This document shows, piece by piece, positions 24,121-33,442 of a stretch of DNA of 64,000 nt (position 1 is the stretch's first letter; each line of letters opens with the position of its first letter). The position numbers were made by a program, and so were the translations under genes. The notes beneath the pieces were generated by a model, which saw only the letters and a list, made by a program, of their open reading frames with translations, was not told the origin of the DNA and searched no databases. The DNA is from Magnetococcales bacterium (GTDB taxonomy: Bacteria > Pseudomonadota > Magnetococcia > Magnetococcales > JADFWU01). The stretch is taken from NCBI GenBank assembly GCA_015234045.1, contig JADFWU010000001.1, forward strand, positions 186,001 through 250,000. The letters are read 5' to 3'.

Positions 24121-27100
24121 TTATCCTGTTTTTTCAGTAGTCATTTTTTGCAGAAACCGCAACAATTCCCGTTTTTTAATAGGTTTGGTCAAATGATCAT
24201 TACAGCCTGCTGCAAGGCTGTGTTTTTTGGCATCTGAAAAGGCATGGGCTGAAAGGGCGTAGATTGGGGTTGGTTTGAGTCCTTGTTGGGTTTCCCATGT
24301 GCGAATTTCACGGGTAGCGGCGTATCCATCCATATTGGGCATCTGTACATCCATGAATACAAGGTCAAAACTGTTTTTCTTGAATAGTTCAACCGCAATG
24401 CGCCCATCTTGAGCAATGGTCAGTTGGTGTGGTGCGGTTTTCAGGTAGGCCTGAATCAGCATGGCGTTATCTTCGGAATCCTCTGCCATGAGAATAGTCA
24501 AAGCGGCCTTGTCTGTTTTAATAGACTGGGATGAAGAGGTGTTATTGTCTTGGATAATCGGTGGTTTGATTGTTTTCAGAGGTAATTCAATCTGGAATGA
24601 ACTGCCTTGTCCTTCTGTACTATCCGCCCAGATATAGCCGTTCATTTTTTCTACAATCCGGCGACAAATTGCCAATCCAAGACCAGTGCCGCCATATTGG
24701 CGCGAAATAGTGGTATCCACCTGAGTGAAGGGTTTGAAAATGGCTTCCAGTTTATCCGCTGGGATGCCTATACCGGTATCTACAACAGAGATAATGAGTG
24801 TTTCTATTTTAGGGCTGTCCAGTTGGATGGTGACATGGCCTTTATCTGTAAACTTCAGGGCATTGCCGGTTAAATTAATCAGAAGCTGACGCAGGCGGGC
24901 AGGGTCTCCACCAATCCATTGTGGCACATTGGCATTGATCAGGGTATTTAGATGAATGCCTTTATCTATCGCAGGTTGGGTGAAAATATGTGCGACATCC
25001 TCAATAAGCGTACGGGTCTCTATTGGACTCTGTTCCAGAATAATTTCGCCAGCCTCAATTTTGGATAGATCCAGAATATCATTGATCAAGGTTAACAGGA
25101 CTTCACCAGAGCTGTTAGCGACATTGATAAAGTGTTGCTTCTCACTGTCGTGTTCGTTCTCACTTAGAAGCTCAATCATGCCGAGTAACACATTCATGGG
25201 TGTACGGATTTCATGACTCATGGTGGCGAGAAATTCGGTTTTTGCCTTGTTGGCTTGTTCAGCCTCTTCTTTGGCTATACGAAGTGCATTTTCCATCTGT
25301 TTGCGTTCCGTGATATCACGCAATACGCCAACTGCATTCCACTGACCATCCAGACGCATGGCACCGATATTCATCTCAACAGGAAAAGTTCTGCCATCCT
25401 GATGACGGGCATTAAGCTCCAGAAAATGTCCAAAGGCTTCACCATCACCTGTTTCTTGAAATAGAGTGAGTCCTTGAATGGCTTTTTGTCGGTAAGCGTC
25501 AGCCATGAAAAAATCATCGGTATAGATCTCTCTACCAATCGCTTCATCACGACTCCAGCCAAACATCTGTTCTGCCGCTCGGTTCCAAAAAGAGATACGG
25601 CCCAAAGCGTCCAGATGGATAATGGCATCACGGGCTGCATGTGCCATGCTGCGCAGGCGAATTTCTGCTGCTTCACGTTGGCGGATCTGTTTGCGAAGTG
25701 TGGCACTCCAAGCCAAAGCAACCACCAAAATCAGCGAAAATATAGAAATGGTCCAGGCGAGCAAAGTGTAATCAATCCGGGTCCCAATCTGAATTTTTGC
25801 CCAGTTTTGCATGATTTTGGTGCGTTCATCACTGGGAAGAAGCGCAAAGGCTTTATCCATAATGGAGACCAATAGGGCGTTGGATGGTCGGGTCAATAAA
25901 TAGATGCCTAAGCGCTGTTGTAGTAAACCAGAGATTTTCAGCGATTCATCACCATCACTGATCAGCTTCTGACGACACACTGGCGCCAGATCCACAAATG
26001 CAAAGGCGCGTCCCTTTTTGACAAGTTTCAGTCCGGTTTCCATGTCTGGAACCAGAAGGATTTGCTCATCGGGCAGATGTTCCGAAAGAAGCTTCCTTGC
26101 CTCAGGCCGGACAACAGTGACGATTTTATTACCTATATGATCAAGAGATTCTACATAACTGACCGAGTCTCTGGTGACGATGGCTAAAGGGACTTGAACC
26201 AAAGGTTGGGTCGTGATGAAGGATTTATTCTGTCGGGTATCTTCCAGTTTCAGGATAAAATCAAGCTGACCAAACAGAAGGGATTTGCTGGATGGTTCAC
26301 CTTCTGAATTGGGTTCCAAAGAGAGTTCCACATGCAGTGCTGTTGCCGCTTTGTTTAATAGCTCACCAATGATGCCATGGAGTTGATTATTCTCATGAAT
26401 GGATAGCATGGCGATGGATGGTGCACTAAATCTCAAGATAGGATGATTTTTCAGCCATCGTTTTTCATTCGGCATCAGCGGAACGTTGTAACTGCCAGAT
26501 TGATTGGGTAAGGAGACCCATTTTTTTTGCAAATCTGCCAGTTCTTGTACAGAAACGGCATTCAAGCCTTTTTGAATGATTTGTCCCAATAATGGCCAGT
26601 CGTTACGAGCCGCAAAGTGCATCTCACCAGCGGTCAGACGACCATCCAGTGTGGTTTCTCCGGCAATACTCAAACCGTGAATCATGCCTTTGCGGATTGC
26701 ATAGGTGATGGAGCCAAGCGTGCCGAGATAGGCATCCGCTTGACCATAGGCGACAGCACGCAACCCCTGAGAGGTGTTTTCGGTTTCCAGTACCGTGATC
26801 TCAGGGAAATGTTTTTTTGCTTCCTGGGTGTCAGCATACCCTTTGACACCAGCCAGGGTTTTTCCTTTAAGATCTGTAATGGTGTGAATGGATGTCTCCT
26901 CCTTGCGGACGATCAGAATATGCGGTGTGTCCACATAGGACGTTGTAAAATCCAGAAACTGAAGGCGATCCTCATTTTTCCATATTGCAGGGAACAGATC
27001 TATTTTGCGTTCCTGACCCATGGTCAGCAGAGTATTCCAGGTATGACCGTTGATAAAATTGAGGGTCAACCCTGTTTTGAGCGCGGCCAGACTGATCAAC

Positions 27101-27336
27101 TCAATGGAATATCCTTTTGGAATGCCCTCTTCAGCAAAATCATAGGGTGGCCAGTCGGTTTCATTAGCCACACGAATAATGGGATTTTGTGCAATCCAGG
27201 CTTGCTCTTGATCGGTCAGAAAAACGGAGGGAGTGGTATGAGAATCTGGGTTGGCAAAAGCAGGACGGACAGCAACAGAAAAGGCCGTTAATACACAAAA
27301 AATAAAGACAATTTGGAAAGTGCCAGATAACCGCAT
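24121..27336 (-). CDS. BvgS/EvgS-like hybrid sensor kinase with two periplasmic solute-binding domains
   Basis: 1071 residues from the ATG at 27336, which has GAGG seven bases upstream (preferred over a TTG four codons earlier). A signal peptide (FIFCVLTAFSVAV...AFA) leads to two SBP_bac_3 (Venus-flytrap) domains, about 30-265 (RVANETDWPPYDFAEEG) and about 280-505 (ILRFSAPSIAMLSIHEN). A transmembrane helix (about 522-545) precedes PAS (about 565-680), HisKA ([16 protein letters not shown], His near 707), HATPase_c (GNALKF, GGTGLGL) and a receiver (AEDSEDNAML, Asp in LVFMDVQMPNMDG near 992). Unlike BvgS it has no Hpt domain. It senses a periplasmic solute or lack of it. No partner regulator is adjacent. 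Confidence 0.95.
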   Translation of the reverse strand: MRLSGTFQIVFIFCVLTAFSVAVRPAFANPDSHTTPSVFLTDQEQAWIAQNPIIRVANETDWPPYDFAEEGIPKGYSIELISLAALKTGLTLNFINGHTWNTLLTMGQERKIDLFPAIWKNEDRLQFLDFTTSYVDTPHILIVRKEETSIHTITDLKGKTLAGVKGYADTQEAKKHFPEITVLETENTSQGLRAVAYGQADAYLGTLGSITYAIRKGMIHGLSIAGETTLDGRLTAGEMHFAARNDWPLLGQIIQKGLNAVSVQELADLQKKWVSLPNQSGSYNVPLMPNEKRWLKNHPILRFSAPSIAMLSIHENNQLHGIIGELLNKAATALHVELSLEPNSEGEPSSKSLLFGQLDFILKLEDTRQNKSFITTQPLVQVPLAIVTRDSVSYVESLDHIGNKIVTVVRPEARKLLSEHLPDEQILLVPDMETGLKLVKKGRAFAFVDLAPVCRQKLISDGDESLKISGLLQQRLGIYLLTRPSNALLVSIMDKAFALLPSDERTKIMQNWAKIQIGTRIDYTLLAWTISIFSLILVVALAWSATLRKQIRQREAAEIRLRSMAHAARDAIIHLDALGRISFWNRAAEQMFGWSRDEAIGREIYTDDFFMADAYRQKAIQGLTLFQETGDGEAFGHFLELNARHQDGRTFPVEMNIGAMRLDGQWNAVGVLRDITERKQMENALRIAKEEAEQANKAKTEFLATMSHEIRTPMNVLLGMIELLSENEHDSEKQHFINVANSSGEVLLTLINDILDLSKIEAGEIILEQSPIETRTLIEDVAHIFTQPAIDKGIHLNTLINANVPQWIGGDPARLRQLLINLTGNALKFTDKGHVTIQLDSPKIETLIISVVDTGIGIPADKLEAIFKPFTQVDTTISRQYGGTGLGLAICRRIVEKMNGYIWADSTEGQGSSFQIELPLKTIKPPIIQDNNTSSSQSIKTDKAALTILMAEDSEDNAMLIQAYLKTAPHQLTIAQDGRIAVELFKKNSFDLVFMDVQMPNMDGYAATREIRTWETQQGLKPTPIYALSAHAFSDAKKHSLAAGCNDHLTKPIKKRELLRFLQKMTTEKTG

Positions 27337-27419
27337 GTATAACCTCAATGCACTGCGATATCAATCGATAAATCAAGCTTATGCTTTATTTGCCGACATG
27401 TCCATATGTTGGACATTAT

Positions 27420-28853
27420 TTACTGTCTAAGCAGCTGATATACCGCCTGTTCCAAAACAGACAAACCAGCCCGTGCATCGGCCATATGGGTTAGTTCGCT
27501 GTTGTGATGACTGACTCCACCAGCTTCACTGGCCACGAAAACCAGTCCACGATTGGAGACTGAAGGCACTTGAACATCATGTCCTGCACCTGAGGCCATT
27601 TTAACTACCGGAATGGATAATTGATTTGCTGATTCAATGAGTAGATTGGCAATTTCAGGTGTTGTCTGTGCGGGTTCAGTGCGGCTTATGATCTGCCAGT
27701 GGGCGTGACTGTTGTAGTGCTTTAGTATTTGATTTCCGGTTGTTTGGATCTCATTTAGTCCAGTATTGAGGATTTCAGAATCGCCGCCTCGGATATCCAG
27801 TTGCAGGTGGCATGAATCATTGATCATAAATTGTGGCCATTGGATGTCAGAAGCGTCTGGTAAACTGGTGATAAATTGCGCTGCTGCCACAATTTGATCA
27901 ATTCCATCGCGCATGTGCATGGGTTGTGAACCGGTGTGAAACGTATGTGGACCTGAGAGAATCAGTTCAAGGCCATTTCGTTGTATGGTGCTTTGAACCT
28001 GTTTTTGTGCTGCAATTGCTTGAGCCTCGTTTCGACAGCGGAGTAGGGTTTGATCTCTGCCAATATTGGGTGGTTTGTCAATGGGTGTGAATGTGGCACG
28101 GAATGGACGTTGTTGATGGTCCAAACCTAGGGCAATCCTATGGACAGCCAAAATAAGTTCTGCAATTACCTTAATTGGCAGTGCAGAACAGTGAATCTGT
28201 AGCCGAATTGCACCGGCAATGCGTTGTGTAACCACGCCTATGGGGGGTCTGCCATGGGAAACGGTTTGGCGGTGATGGGATAGAATAGGCCCTTGTTCGA
28301 TATGCATCTCCAGTAGGGTATGGCAATTCCCTCTCTCAACAGGGGAAGGGGCAGGGCCTGAACGTTTAATAACCGATTGATAAAGAGAATTTCTTTGTGA
28401 ATCGTGAAACTGTTTTGTCTCCTGTATGGAAAGCTTTCCCGCTGCGCCTTTGGAACCGATACAGGAGATTTTAAATCGTGAAGACTCTTCGCCACGCCAG
28501 GCAATGATTCTCAGTGGACGAGTAAGCAATTTGTCCAACTGAATGATGGATTGAAGGACCGCAACACCTGCCGCAACGCCCAGTACACCATCATAAACAC
28601 CACCGTTTGTAACGCTATCTAAATGGGAGCCAATCGCAACAACGGCTGTCTGTTTAGTTGTGCCCTTTGGGTAGAATGTGCCGTAGGTATTGCCCCAGAC
28701 ATCTATCTGTTCAGGTATGCCCAAGGCGTTGAGCTGTCGGATAAAGCAATGGTGCGCGGTGTCTTCCTGGCTACTGTAGGCGAGGCAGTTTCGTCCAGCT
28801 TTGGTGTTGCCGATGTTGGCTAATTGATAGAAAAGTCTTTTAAAATCAGTCAT
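27420..28853 (-). CDS. M20-family zinc amidohydrolase (hydantoinase/carbamoylase type)
   Basis: 477 residues; the family is usually about 410. Metal-site motifs are present: GSHLDSVTNGG, YDGVLGVAAG, RGEESSRF, EMHIEQGPIL and the C-terminal SHHNSE. The family includes N-carbamoyl-L-amino-acid hydrolase, allantoate amidohydrolase and ureidoglycolate amidohydrolase. The lid/dimerisation domain motif (FHTGSQPMHMRDG) comes later than usual because about 80 residues (about 225-305) are inserted before it. The gene sits between the BvgS-like kinase and a divergent antiporter. No other purine or hydantoin gene is adjacent; the hydantoinase-like gene at the window start is 26 kb away. Exact substrate cannot be read from sequence. 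Confidence 0.88.
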   Translation of the reverse strand: MTDFKRLFYQLANIGNTKAGRNCLAYSSQEDTAHHCFIRQLNALGIPEQIDVWGNTYGTFYPKGTTKQTAVVAIGSHLDSVTNGGVYDGVLGVAAGVAVLQSIIQLDKLLTRPLRIIAWRGEESSRFKISCIGSKGAAGKLSIQETKQFHDSQRNSLYQSVIKRSGPAPSPVERGNCHTLLEMHIEQGPILSHHRQTVSHGRPPIGVVTQRIAGAIRLQIHCSALPIKVIAELILAVHRIALGLDHQQRPFRATFTPIDKPPNIGRDQTLLRCRNEAQAIAAQKQVQSTIQRNGLELILSGPHTFHTGSQPMHMRDGIDQIVAAAQFITSLPDASDIQWPQFMINDSCHLQLDIRGGDSEILNTGLNEIQTTGNQILKHYNSHAHWQIISRTEPAQTTPEIANLLIESANQLSIPVVKMASGAGHDVQVPSVSNRGLVFVASEAGGVSHHNSELTHMADARAGLSVLEQAVYQLLRQ

Positions 28854-28980
28854 AGGTTTGTGGGTTACCTTGAATTGAGCGGTTTTGCCCTGTCTGCTGG
28901 GTAGGCATCAGCCGTATAGTAACGGGAAAACGTTTGTTAAGGGATGCTTAAAAATTGGCAATGAGGTTGGTTTATTATTC

Positions 28981-30804
28981 ATGTCACCTTTGATTCTCAC
29001 TCCTGATTCTGCGCTTCTGTTAAGTCTGAGTATCTGTGCGTTTGCTGGTATCGTGGTGCATATCGTTGCGGACCACTTTCGTCAGCCTGCTATTGGACCT
29101 CTGTTGTTGGTGGGGCTTGTGTTGGGTCCGTCCGGCTTTGGTGTTATTCATCCTGATGCGATTGATCCGGTTTTTAAGCCATTTCTCTCGGTGCTGGTGG
29201 CTCTGATTCTATTTGAGGGCGGATTGACACTGAATGCATCCCGCTGGCATTCGATAGCACCGGAGATTCGTGGTTTGCTCTCCATAGGTGTGTTTGTGGC
29301 CTGGTTGGGTTCGGCGGGGTTGGTTTTTGTATTGTTTGACCTGCCCGTGGTGCATGCGTTGTTGGCAGGTAGTTTGGTCATTGTCAGTGGTCCCACCGTT
29401 GTCCGACCCATGTTACGCCGTATCCGTTTGAAGCCGCCGTTACCGCAAATTTTACAGTGGGAATCTGTTCTTATTGATCCTGTTGGTGTCTTCCTGACTT
29501 TGCTCTGTTTTGACTGGTTGGTGACTCAAGGGGATGGATGGGCGCATGTGGGCACCTTTCTGGCACGTTTTTCCATTGGGCTGATTGCTGGCTTGGTGGG
29601 CGGTCTGGTGATGAGTCGTATCCTGAAATCACCCAAATTGCCTGATCATATGGTCAATATGCTGGTTATTGCCTGTATGATGCTGGTCTATAGTCTGTGC
29701 GAAGCAATGGCCGCTGAATCGGGCTTGATGGCGGTTGTTATGGCTGGTCTGGTCATCAGCATTCAAGCGGGTGAGCGGATGCGGCGGTTGGTATACTTTA
29801 AGCGTCAGATCACGCCGCTATTGATCTCTTTGCTGTTTGTCCTGCTGGCAACCAAACTGGAGTTAAGCAAAATCGGAGAATTGGGCCAAAATGGCCTGTT
29901 TGCTGTGCTGGGTGTGATGTTTGTCGTGCGTCCGGTTTCCGTATTTATCGGTACGTTTTTCTCTGACACACTGGGCTGGAAAGAAAAAACAGCCTTGGCT
30001 TGGGTGGCTCCTAAAGGCATTGTTGCTGCGGCGATGTCGATGCTGCTCTCTCTGGAACTCGGGCAGGATTATCCGGTATTGGGTGATTTTCTGGTGGCGT
30101 TTACTTATGCCATCATTTTGAGCACGATTTTGGTGCAGAGTCTGACAGCTGGGGTGTTGGCCCGTTGGTTGGGTGTTGGCCGTAGTGATCCGGGCTGTTG
30201 GCTGGTGGTGGGTGGTAATCCCTTTGCCCGTGCTGTGGCTCGTGCGTTGAAATCTTCAGGAAATATGGTGATTCTACTGGATCACCGTATTCAGCGGATT
30301 GGACAAGCCAGAAAGGAAGGATTGTCTGCTATTCACTCGGATATCTTTAATCTGCGTTTGTTGGATGATCCGGCTTTGGTGAATGTGGAGCAGGTTATCT
30401 GCTTGACTGAGAATGATATTTTGAATCAGTTGGCCTGCCGGCATCTTTTGGCTTTAGTAGGGTGTAACTGTGTTTACCGATTAACAACGACACAAGAAAC
30501 CGCTCTGAATATCAAAAAAAGGGACAAACAGACCTACTGTGATAGTTTTGGTATCCCTATTTGGCCTCAGTTGGGAAAAGTGCGGCCTCATTTTAAGAAA
30601 TTATCCCATGGCTCAGAGCAGGTAATATCCAGTTTTGAGCTTGAAGATATTCTTGCAGATGAAAGGACGCTGCCGTTGTTTCAAATACGGCATAATATGG
30701 CGCAGGTGTTGACCTCTTGTGAGCCGCCGTCTGATATGTCTGAGGGAATTGTAGCTTTGGTGAGCAGCAACGGGAAATCGGTAGCTGGTGTAGATGTGAA
30801 ATAA
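28981..30804 (+). CDS. CPA-type cation/proton antiporter with C-terminal TrkA-N-like domain
   Basis: 607 residues from the ATG at 28981, with GAGG about 13 bases upstream; an earlier ATG at 28885 would add residues without membrane character. The first 400 residues form about 12 hydrophobic helices, with conserved NhaP-type stretches (FRQPAIGPLLLVGLVLGPSGFG, LILFEGGLTLN, SGPTVVRPMLRRIR, ILQWESVLIDPVGVF, APKGIVAAAMSMLLSLEL). A Rossmann-like domain (about 405-510; WLVVGGNPFARAVARAL) resembles TrkA-N, where nucleotide controls transport. Sits in the inner membrane and exchanges Na+ or K+ for protons. It is divergent from the M20 gene and ends at a strong terminator. Confidence 0.92.
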   Translation: MSPLILTPDSALLLSLSICAFAGIVVHIVADHFRQPAIGPLLLVGLVLGPSGFGVIHPDAIDPVFKPFLSVLVALILFEGGLTLNASRWHSIAPEIRGLLSIGVFVAWLGSAGLVFVLFDLPVVHALLAGSLVIVSGPTVVRPMLRRIRLKPPLPQILQWESVLIDPVGVFLTLLCFDWLVTQGDGWAHVGTFLARFSIGLIAGLVGGLVMSRILKSPKLPDHMVNMLVIACMMLVYSLCEAMAAESGLMAVVMAGLVISIQAGERMRRLVYFKRQITPLLISLLFVLLATKLELSKIGELGQNGLFAVLGVMFVVRPVSVFIGTFFSDTLGWKEKTALAWVAPKGIVAAAMSMLLSLELGQDYPVLGDFLVAFTYAIILSTILVQSLTAGVLARWLGVGRSDPGCWLVVGGNPFARAVARALKSSGNMVILLDHRIQRIGQARKEGLSAIHSDIFNLRLLDDPALVNVEQVICLTENDILNQLACRHLLALVGCNCVYRLTTTQETALNIKKRDKQTYCDSFGIPIWPQLGKVRPHFKKLSHGSEQVISSFELEDILADERTLPLFQIRHNMAQVLTSCEPPSDMSEGIVALVSSNGKSVAGVDVK

Positions 30805-30836
30805 AAAAGGGTGGCGGTTTCCTACCACCCTTATTT
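30803..30836. terminator. Bidirectional intrinsic terminator
   Basis: AAGGGTGG and CCACCCTT form an 8-bp stem around a 10-base loop, with A-rich and T-rich flanks on both sides. It lies between the converging antiporter and DHH genes and can serve both. Confidence 0.85.
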
Positions 30837-30859
30837 CATCTTATCAGTACGTAATCGTA

Positions 30860-32401
30860 CTAATACTCAGTTTCAGCTTCCACCTCAATCTCACGCTCAT
30901 TCAAAAAGCCCTTAATCTGCTCCATGACCGCCGAAAAGTGGGCCGAGACAAATTTAATCGCACCCGCCATCTCATGACCACCACCATCCACATTGGCTTC
31001 AGGCAACGCTTTTTGCAAACGGTCAATAATGGTCTGAACCGGCAGAATAGGCTGATTAGCCCGAACAATAACCATATCCGACAAGCAACCTAAAGAAAGC
31101 ACCGGCTGATTATCATTCTCACGGGTTACAGTGTCGTGGATCAAACCAATAACTCGGCCTGGATTGGGATAGGTGAATCGTAAGGTGTATTTTTCCAGAT
31201 CAATATGGGCCAGAGTAACGCCTTTGATCTTTTGAGTACGCAGGTAGGGCAGGGTGCTTTGCAGTTGCGTATCTTCACCCTCTTTGACCAATTCATTGAT
31301 AGAGGTCACCAGTTGTTCATTGGTGTACAGCTCTTCAAACAACCCTTTGCCCGGCTGATGACGCATGTGATAGGCGGTAAAATCAATGGCAATACCGATT
31401 TTACCCAGCTCTTCACGACTTTTGCCGGTTCTTTCAATATAGGCATCGGTCTCTGGAATTCTACATCGGTCACTGATGCCGGCTACAGCTGGGATCAGTT
31501 TATTTTCAAAGTCTTCACAGATAAATCGGGCGATCTCATAACTGAGCATTCCAGCACAGGTCTGACTGTCCAAGCCGAACATGTATGGATTAACATGATC
31601 CAGAAGATACGGACATACCGATGTTTTACCATTTTCCAATTGAACCGGATTATGATGGTCAATAACAATCACATCCTTGCCCATGGCATGCATGGTTTTC
31701 ATGCCGAAAACATCTTCAGGCGTTGAACCATTGTCCAGAATCAGGATCAATGGACTGCCTTGATCAAAGTTCTCAAACCGTTTGGCTTGGACAATATCCC
31801 GAAATACGTCAGCTACTTCGTAAAATGGGGCTTTGGAAGGTGAACGATAGAGAGCATACTCCGGTTTAATGCCAATTTTTACCATCAACATGCGAATGGC
31901 AGACTCCATGGCAATACCGGAGTTAATGCCATCGGAATCGTTGTGATGCCGGATCAACACCGGTTGATTATTAAATATTGCCTTACGAATACGTGCAGCG
32001 ATTCGTACCATCACAGTACGCATTTTATCTAAGCGGTCTGAAGAGATGGAAAAATCAGTGCGAACAGGTTGAGATTTTTGTTCAACAATGGTGTCGAAAT
32101 CCAATTCTGACGGCGTAATATTCCGAATTTCAATCTGCATGCGACCGGCACGTGCATTGACATCACCGGACAGACGGACCACATCACCGGCCTTATAGTC
32201 GGAATCCCGTGTTACCGCATCAAAATTGCCGCTGCCATCACTGATCTGAAAAATAACCGGTCCTGGCTTGACCTTGCGGACAATTTTGACATCCCCTTCA
32301 AAAAAATCACCAGCTTTCAGGCCAATAAGAGCGTTCTTCTTTGGGCCTTGTTTGTACTCTCTACGGGGTCGGGATGGTCTGCTTGAGTGTGGCTTTGTCA
32401 C
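30860..32401 (-). CDS. DHH-family phosphoesterase with OB-fold (RecJ-like nuclease)
   Basis: 513 residues. An N-terminal OB-fold (about 25-100; GDFFEGDVKIVRKVKPGPVIFQISDG) precedes the DHH domain (about 120-400) with RHHNDSDGINSGIA, ILILDNGSTPED and VIDHHNPV, and a DHHA1-like end with VDGGGHEMAGAIKF. These Asp and His residues bind the two metals of the family. Members cleave single-stranded nucleic acids or small phosphodiesters. The OB-fold suggests nucleic acid. It is not a standard bacterial RecJ, which has its OB-fold at the C-terminus; the arrangement is closer to archaeal RecJ-like proteins. It follows the coiled-coil gene by 26 bases in the same direction and probably shares its transcript. 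Confidence 0.88.
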   Translation of the reverse strand: MTKPHSSRPSRPRREYKQGPKKNALIGLKAGDFFEGDVKIVRKVKPGPVIFQISDGSGNFDAVTRDSDYKAGDVVRLSGDVNARAGRMQIEIRNITPSELDFDTIVEQKSQPVRTDFSISSDRLDKMRTVMVRIAARIRKAIFNNQPVLIRHHNDSDGINSGIAMESAIRMLMVKIGIKPEYALYRSPSKAPFYEVADVFRDIVQAKRFENFDQGSPLILILDNGSTPEDVFGMKTMHAMGKDVIVIDHHNPVQLENGKTSVCPYLLDHVNPYMFGLDSQTCAGMLSYEIARFICEDFENKLIPAVAGISDRCRIPETDAYIERTGKSREELGKIGIAIDFTAYHMRHQPGKGLFEELYTNEQLVTSINELVKEGEDTQLQSTLPYLRTQKIKGVTLAHIDLEKYTLRFTYPNPGRVIGLIHDTVTRENDNQPVLSLGCLSDMVIVRANQPILPVQTIIDRLQKALPEANVDGGGHEMAGAIKFVSAHFSAVMEQIKGFLNEREIEVEAETEY

Positions 32402-32427
32402 TGTGTATTCCTTATCTTTACAATTAT

Positions 32428-33123
32428 TTATTCTGTATTTGATTCAAGGACAATTGTCCCTGGTTCAATCACAATGGTTTGATGCGTTTGAGGTTGTTCA
32501 CTATTTTCAAGTGCTTCTTGGAGTTGGTCAACTTTCTGTTGTTGGCGTTTAATTTTCCGGTTCAGTATCTCAATGGCATCTAAGGCATGGATGGACAATT
32601 GGGTTTTGAGTTGTTTCTGTTGTTTTTGCAATGCTTCAATCTCGGAGGCGACACTTTTTTGTGTGGCTTGTTTTACATCAATTTCAGATCGAACGCTTTG
32701 TGCTACCTTACGATAGCTGGATGTGTCTACCTGAAGTGAGTCGAGAAAGCGCACTTTTTCCGCATCAAATAGTTTTTTGCGGTATTTAAGCGCTTTTTTG
32801 ACCACTTTGTTGGCCCGATCAGCAAGCGTTTTTTCTGCCTGTTCAAGGGCTGTAATTTGTTTTTGTACCTTTTTTTGAGCCTTTTTCAATGCGGACTTGG
32901 CCTGCTTGATTCCTTTAACATGATCGACTTGATTATAGAGCTCTTTTGCTGACATTGGTTCCTGGTAGGCAGGAATGTCCTTTGATTGATCAAGCAGCAT
33001 TTGATCAAACTGTTGATCAGGATCAGTAAGCTCTATCTGGACAAAGACCGGACCTTCTTCCACATCATCCAAATCAGCACTGTGATCATCATGTGGGTTT
33101 GATTGGGTATGATCATGTGTCAT
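32428..33123 (-). CDS. Coiled-coil protein of unknown function
   Basis: 231 residues, strongly charged. After an acidic, His-rich N-terminus (THDHTQSNPHDDHSADLDD) and a short segment PVFVQIELTDPDQQFDQML, residues 75-220 are Lys/Gln/Glu/Ala-rich and read as two long coiled coils (KSALKKAQKKVQKQITALEQ; KQATQKSVASEIEALQKQQK). No signal peptide or membrane helix. Start is supported by AGGAAC 12 bases upstream. It lies immediately upstream of the DHH phosphoesterase gene (26 bases) and may be a partner or structural subunit; that is inference from position only. No family recognised. Confidence 0.78.
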   Translation of the reverse strand: MTHDHTQSNPHDDHSADLDDVEEGPVFVQIELTDPDQQFDQMLLDQSKDIPAYQEPMSAKELYNQVDHVKGIKQAKSALKKAQKKVQKQITALEQAEKTLADRANKVVKKALKYRKKLFDAEKVRFLDSLQVDTSSYRKVAQSVRSEIDVKQATQKSVASEIEALQKQQKQLKTQLSIHALDAIEILNRKIKRQQQKVDQLQEALENSEQPQTHQTIVIEPGTIVLESNTE

Positions 33124-33442
33124 GGCAGAAAGTTCCTGATAATTCGTGGTTGGGCTGAAGATTGGTTAAAATAATCTGATATTTGATAGCCTGAAAGCCA
33201 TTATGATCTGCCTAATTGCCTGAGTGCCACGGAAAAAATAGAGCACGCCTGTTAAATTCATTGATTATTTTGCAGAATTGCATGTTTTATTTTTATTAGG
33301 TGATAAAGAGCAACAATTGATCGACAAATTGTGTCATGATGATGAGGAGTGTCAAAGCTTGATATATTGTTGGATGAGTCATGTTGGTTTTTTCGATACC
33401 TATGGCACAATCAGTTTATGATTTTCAGACTTTGAGCGAATA
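33124..33442. other. Intergenic region with an orphan repeat end and an open reading-frame remnant
   Basis: 319 bases between divergent genes. 33223-33239 (AGTGCCACGGAAAAAAT) matches the left end of repeat family A in 16 of 17 bases. Directly after it, 33254-33421 (plus) is open for 55 codons, reading KFIDYFAELHVLFLLGD ... FFDTYGTISL then TGA, but with no ATG, GTG or plausible ribosome site at its head. It could be the 3' remnant of a gene cut by an insertion, or a gene with a non-standard start. The promoter of the kinase gene at 33443 must lie here too. Confidence 0.35.
33223..33239 (+). repeat. Solitary end of repeat family A
   Basis: AGTGCCACGGAAAAAAT matches the left end of the 159-bp repeat in 16 of 17 bases; no interior or right end follows. 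It lies 15 bases before an open reading-frame remnant. Confidence 0.5.

Noticed and set aside
1-28853. A hydantoin-degradation system made of the oxoprolinase/hydantoinase gene and the M20 amidohydrolase
   Set aside because: The genes are more than 26 kb apart with unrelated genes between; no transporter or racemase is seen.
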